Source of the DNA: Roseiflexaceae bacterium
GTDB taxonomy: Bacteria > Chloroflexota > Chloroflexia > Chloroflexales > Roseiflexaceae
Length of the DNA: 7,388 bases
Direction: 5' to 3'
Assembly (NCBI GenBank): GCA_947462525.1
Contig: CANHPK010000073.1
Location: 1-7,388, forward strand
The position numbers were made by a program, and so were the translations under genes. This document shows, piece after piece, positions 1 to 7,388 of the stretch; within the stretch, counting starts at the first letter, position 1, and the number at the start of each line of letters is the position of its first letter. A model generated the notes under the pieces. That model ran no database searches, was not told the origin of the DNA, and saw only the letters and a list, made by a program, of their open reading frames with translations.

Positions 1-1
1 C

Positions 2-145
2 GAGCGACCCACACCGCCGAGTGCGCCGCATATCCCCAGCCCGAGCGACAGTGCGGACGACTTCTCGGTGCCACAGACGCCGCCTGCAGCCGGTGGCGAC
101 ACCGAGCAGATGCGCCGCCGCAGACGCCGGCCGATGGGGAACTAG
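2..145 (+). CDS. C-terminal end of an unidentified plus-strand protein (5' end outside window)
   Basis: This frame is open from the left edge and stops at TAG (143-145), giving 47 residues. The visible part is Pro/Ser/Asp-rich and disordered-looking (PTPPSAPHIPSPSDSADDF), then Pro/Gly, and it ends in a run of six arginines followed by PMGN. Such an acidic/proline linker with a basic terminal patch is common in nucleic-acid-binding or membrane-proximal proteins, but no family can be named from this. Its stop lies 10 nt before a strong palindromic terminator, and it converges on rpoC, which supports a real gene end here. Another plus-strand frame (21-242) has a start codon but reads straight through the terminator and the G-rich tract into rpoC, so it is less credible. 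No start or catalytic region is in view. Confidence 0.5.
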   Translation, partial: ERPTPPSAPHIPSPSDSADDFSVPQTPPAAGGDTEQMRRRRRRPMGN

Positions 146-155
146 TTGGTATTTA

Positions 156-193
156 AAAACACCGCCCGGACCAATTGGTCCGGGCGGTGTTTT
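156..193. terminator. Bidirectional intrinsic terminator between convergent genes
   Basis: A perfect 38-bp palindrome: 19-base arms AAAACACCGCCCGGACCAA and their exact reverse complement meet at the AATT centre (173-176). The hairpin stem is GC-rich (ACCGCCCGGACC). It is followed by five T in the rpoC direction (A155-A159 read on the minus strand) and by four T in the plus direction (190-193). It lies 10 nt after the plus-strand stop and 20 nt after the rpoC stop, so one element can end both converging transcripts. Confidence 0.87.
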
Positions 194-197
194 GTGT

Positions 198-213
198 GGG
201 GTGGTGGTGGGGG

Positions 214-227
<14 letters not shown>
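198..227 (+). other. G-rich tract with G-quadruplex pattern overlapping the rpoC stop codon
   Basis: The plus strand has four G runs: 198-201 (4 G), 209-213 (5 G), 217-219 (3 G) and 225-227 (3 G), separated by loops of 7, 3 and 5 nt. This fits the standard G3+N1-7 quadruplex pattern. The middle loop TTA (214-216) is the rpoC stop codon on the other strand. In the rpoC mRNA the same region is C-rich and almost free of G, reminiscent of a Rho-loading stretch. Structure formation is inferred and only the pattern is seen. Confidence 0.45.
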
Positions 228-5439
<5,212 letters not shown>

Positions 5440-5444
5440 GGTAT

Positions 5445-5450
5445 CCACCT
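5445..5450 (-). promoter_or_regulatory. Ribosome binding site of rpoC
   Basis: AGGTGG on the minus strand, 5 nt before ATG at 5439. It decides the start: the in-frame GTG at 5446-5448 is part of this site and so is unlikely to be the initiator. A 5-bp inverted repeat (TCACG, 5-nt loop, CGTGA; 5454-5468) sits just upstream and could form a small hairpin next to the ribosome site. Confidence 0.7.
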
Positions 5451-5466
5451 ATCTCACGCATTACGT

Positions 5467-5496
5467 GATATAGCCTACCATACTCTCTGGGCACAA
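5467..5496 (-). promoter_or_regulatory. Weak candidate promoter ahead of rpoC
   Basis: Reading the minus strand, TTGTGC (5491-5496) and TATATC (5467-5472) are 18 nt apart. They match the sigma-70-type -35 in 3 of 6 positions and the -10 in 4 of 6. A start about 7 nt downstream would leave a leader of roughly 20 nt containing AGGTGG. The match is poor enough to arise by chance, and rpoC may instead be read from an upstream operon promoter. Confidence 0.2.
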
Positions 5497-5504
5497 AATC
5501 ACCC

Positions 5505-5777
5505 CTACTTCTTGGGCGCACTCGCCGCCGCTGCAGCCACAATCTGTGCCAAGTACGTCTGCCAGGCGGCCCGGTTGGCGTAGGCGATTTTGCGGACCTG
5601 CACGAGGTCGCCTGTCTCGGCGGCGTCGACCGACGCGGCCAGGGTCTCTTGGAAGGTGCGGGCCATCTCGGCCACTGCCGAGCGCAGCTCGGTGTTCATC
5701 GCACGCTGGCGTTCGAGTTCTTGTTTGTAGTATTCCTGCAAGCGTTCGGCTTGGGCGAGGGCGTCGTCGTGGCTCAT
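5505..5777 (-). CDS. Small helical (coiled-coil-like) hypothetical protein, 90 residues
   Basis: I do not recognise a family. The protein is almost wholly helix-forming: residues 4-50 are rich in Glu, Gln, Arg, Leu and Ala with heptad-like spacing (AQAERLQEYYKQELERQRAM), and the rest (51-90) is a second amphipathic region ending in Ala-rich AAAAASAPKK. There is no signal peptide, membrane segment or cysteine, so it is probably cytoplasmic and possibly an oligomer or an adaptor. ATG at 5775-5777 has AAAGG 6 nt upstream and lies 12 nt after the stop of the FemAB-family gene, so the two are probably co-transcribed. It ends in TAG, 65 nt before the rpoC start. A role cannot be assigned from context. 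The proper start, the ribosome site and the tight spacing support a real gene. Confidence 0.75.
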   Translation of the reverse strand: MSHDDALAQAERLQEYYKQELERQRAMNTELRSAVAEMARTFQETLAASVDAAETGDLVQVRKIAYANRAAWQTYLAQIVAAAAASAPKK

Positions 5778-5789
5778 GTGGGGCCTTTG

Positions 5790-6824
5790 CTAGATATTGA
5801 ATCGACTGGCCGCGGCGCGATACACCAGCGGCAGCAATACATCGGTATACGCCGGATAAAAACTCACTTCGTGGCCGCCGAAGCCCTTCTTGAAGCGGAT
5901 TAACCCCGCCATCTCGGCAGGCGCCTCGACCGGGGCATCGGCCACATCCGTCCGCTGTGGAATCCCCCAAAAGTCGTACATGGCGCACCCCTGTTCCTTG
6001 GCCCATTGGATAGCATGCCACTGAATCAGGTGGTTTGCCGCGCATTGGAACGCCTCGGCATTGGATCCGCCGTACAAATAACAGGCAGTCTGCGCCGAGG
6101 CGACAATCATTGCCGCGGCGACCGGCGCGCCGTTGTGCTCGGCTATGAGCACGTGAGACCGCTGTTTTTGACGGAAGCGCTCCCACACCTCGGCATAGTA
6201 CGCCTTGCTGTGTACCGCAAAACCCGCACGCGTACCGGTCTCGGCCATCAACGCCACAAACACATCGAGCTCTGCGTCGGTCGTGCCCACGCGGATGGTC
6301 ACTCCCAGCTTCTGCGCTTTTTTGATGTCGGCCCGATGCCCTTTGGTCATCGCCGCCAGCAATGCATCGACGGTCGGCTCGAGGTCGACCTGCACGCTGT
6401 GTTGCGGCTGGGTGCTTTCGCTGGTCTGCAGGCCCGCGTTCTCGAGTAAGCGCGTCACGATACGCTCGCGTTTGGATCCGAAGACCATGTTCGGCTCCAT
6501 CCGTACAAACACCACCCGTTGTTGTCGTGCCTGCGAACGTATTGCCGCGAGGAGCGCCTGATTGAGCAACTGATCGTCTGCCAGCACCGGACCACGGGGG
6601 ATATACCAGGCAGAAAACCCGTAGCGCTTCTTGATGAGGATTTGCGCACCAGCCAACAATACGCCATCGTCGCAGATCCCGATGCGCAGGCACGCCCACC
6701 CGGTTGTCTGCTTGACCGTCGCCCAGCGACTCTGCTGGAGCAGATGCCCCTCGGGGTGCTGGTCGACAAAGGTGTCCCACGGCCCGGCTTCGGGATGGAT
6801 GACGGTGATGGCGGGGTAGCGCAT
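5790..6824 (-). CDS. FemAB-family peptidoglycan-bridge aminoacyl/peptidyl transferase
   Basis: FemA/B/X enzymes add amino acids from aminoacyl-tRNA to the lysine (or equivalent) side chain of lipid II, building the cross-bridge of peptidoglycan on the cytoplasmic face of the membrane. The protein has 344 residues, close to the short FemX type and without the long coiled-coil arm of staphylococcal FemA. Family marks: the N-terminal GHLLQQSRWATVKQTTGW (26-43), which matches the typical 'LQS..W...K...GW' start of the fold; PRGP at 76-79; the GNAT-like second half with YLYGGSNAE (249-257); YDFWGIP (283-289); and FKKGFGG (311-317). ATG at 6822-6824 has GAGAGG 5 nt upstream. The gene starts 12 nt after the PIG-L-type gene and ends in TAG 12 nt before the small helical gene. 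The amino acid it adds cannot be read from sequence, and a role in adding residues to another envelope glycan or lipid is possible. Confidence 0.92.
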   Translation of the reverse strand: MRYPAITVIHPEAGPWDTFVDQHPEGHLLQQSRWATVKQTTGWACLRIGICDDGVLLAGAQILIKKRYGFSAWYIPRGPVLADDQLLNQALLAAIRSQARQQRVVFVRMEPNMVFGSKRERIVTRLLENAGLQTSESTQPQHSVQVDLEPTVDALLAAMTKGHRADIKKAQKLGVTIRVGTTDAELDVFVALMAETGTRAGFAVHSKAYYAEVWERFRQKQRSHVLIAEHNGAPVAAAMIVASAQTACYLYGGSNAEAFQCAANHLIQWHAIQWAKEQGCAMYDFWGIPQRTDVADAPVEAPAEMAGLIRFKKGFGGHEVSFYPAYTDVLLPLVYRAAASRFNI

Positions 6825-6836
6825 GACGTCCTCTCG

Positions 6837-7388
6837 CTAGGGGCGGGTATACCAGCGCTCAGCGGGCGCACCGGCGCCGATGGCACGATGGTAATCGGTC
6901 AGCTGCTGGCCGACGGTGGCCGGGTCGCCGAATAACGCAGCCATCTGACTGTCGTACGACTGCACGGCGGCGATTTTGGCAGCCAATGCCGGTCCCATTG
7001 CGGTGGTATGCAGCACGGGCTGGATGAGCGCTCGGCGCGTCGCGAGGTATTCTGGCGTCAACGCGTACGGCACTTCTTCGTAGAGGGCCAACGCATCCTT
7101 CGGCAGGACATCCTCTGCAGCCGCCAAGACATTCAGGTGATCGACGTGCATCCCCACGCCGGCCGGCACCAGCCAGCGCGGTGCCTGCACGCGGGCCGCG
7201 ATGTCGCGCAGCACCGGGGTCAACTGGGCACGTAGCTGATCGGCCGGGTGTGGGTCAGCAAACAGTGTTTCGCGGCTGTAGTAGTCGTTGGGCATGCGGT
7301 AGATGGCGTCGTCGAAGTCCAGCCAGACCGAGTCGACACCCATGATTGCCATTGCGTTGCGGTCTTCGCCGTGGCGCACGGTGACGGC
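6837..7388 (-). CDS. PIG-L/LmbE-family N-acetylglucosamine-type deacetylase, N-terminus outside window
   Basis: PIG-L/LmbE enzymes are zinc hydrolases that remove acetyl groups from N-acetylglucosamine-type sugars (for example in bacillithiol, mycothiol or envelope glycans). The visible 183 residues lack the N-terminal HPDD zinc motif, which lies beyond the right edge. They keep the second metal motif, GVGMHVDHLNVLAA, with the His-x-Asp-His pattern, and downstream family-like stretches: a YEEVPYA segment, KIAAVQSYDSQM, and ERWYTR near the end. The frame is open to the edge (A-V-T-V-R-H...), so the GTG at 7377-7379 is probably internal. It ends in TAG 12 nt before the FemAB-family gene. The context suggests a cell-wall or envelope sugar substrate, but a thiol-cofactor role such as bacillithiol synthesis cannot be excluded. 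Confidence 0.85.
   Translation of the reverse strand, partial: AVTVRHGEDRNAMAIMGVDSVWLDFDDAIYRMPNDYYSRETLFADPHPADQLRAQLTPVLRDIAARVQAPRWLVPAGVGMHVDHLNVLAAAEDVLPKDALALYEEVPYALTPEYLATRRALIQPVLHTTAMGPALAAKIAAVQSYDSQMAALFGDPATVGQQLTDYHRAIGAGAPAERWYTRP

Noticed and set aside
5446..5448. GTG as the start of rpoC, adding three residues
   Set aside because: It lies within the AGGTGG ribosome site. ATG at 5439 gives the family-typical MLEINDF start.
5489..5508. Possible hairpin (GGG and CCC) after the small helical gene, as a terminator
   Set aside because: The pairing is only about three base pairs with a long loop and no following T run, so it would not terminate.
5461..6780. A 439-codon open frame on the minus strand overlapping the FemAB and small helical genes
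   Set aside because: It lies in another frame of the real genes, has an Arg/Gly/Ala/Cys-rich composition with no recognisable motif, and would overlap two well-supported genes. GC-rich DNA yields such shadow frames.

Overview
The window carries one very long gene, rpoC (beta' subunit of RNA polymerase, minus strand, 214-5439), with three smaller minus-strand genes upstream of it and the tail of an unidentified plus-strand gene at the left edge. The beta' sequence (start MLEINDF, a four-Cys zinc finger after GPTRDWECYCGKYKRVRF, a long charged coiled-coil insert in the clamp region, no large E. coli-type insert in the trigger loop) together with a FemAB-family peptidoglycan-bridge enzyme points to a bacterium of the Chloroflexota or Patescibacteria (CPR) type. 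I cannot decide between these from sequence alone. Hand counts of GC range from about 47 to 67% in samples.

Layout, left to right. Positions 2-145 (+) are the last 47 codons of an unidentified gene ending in an arginine cluster. A perfect 38-bp palindrome at 156-193 can serve as a terminator for both this gene and the convergent rpoC. A G-rich stretch (198-227, plus strand) overlaps the rpoC stop codon. rpoC fills 214-5439. Upstream of it, and reading the same way, are a 90-residue helical protein (5505-5777), a FemAB-family aminoacyl/peptidyl transferase (5790-6824) and a PIG-L/LmbE-type deacetylase cut by the right edge (6837-7388).

The three upstream genes are spaced 12 nt and 12 nt apart, and a 65-nt gap precedes rpoC. 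They therefore look like one transcription unit in which cell-envelope genes lead into rpoC. rpoB, the usual upstream neighbour of rpoC, is not within the roughly 1.9 kb visible upstream.

The most interesting signal is inside rpoC. The conserved beta' core ends near residue 1450-1465, but the reading frame continues for about 276 more codons. This tail has an acidic helix, a Pro/Gln/Ala linker, a Lys/Ala/Pro-rich segment like a histone H1 tail, and a terminal helical module that appears to be an internal two-copy repeat with a 53-residue period. The DNA of the last part is clearly lower in GC than the core. A 32-residue insertion flanked by a 9-nt direct repeat and a repeated barrel-like motif in the jaw region are further departures from textbook beta'.
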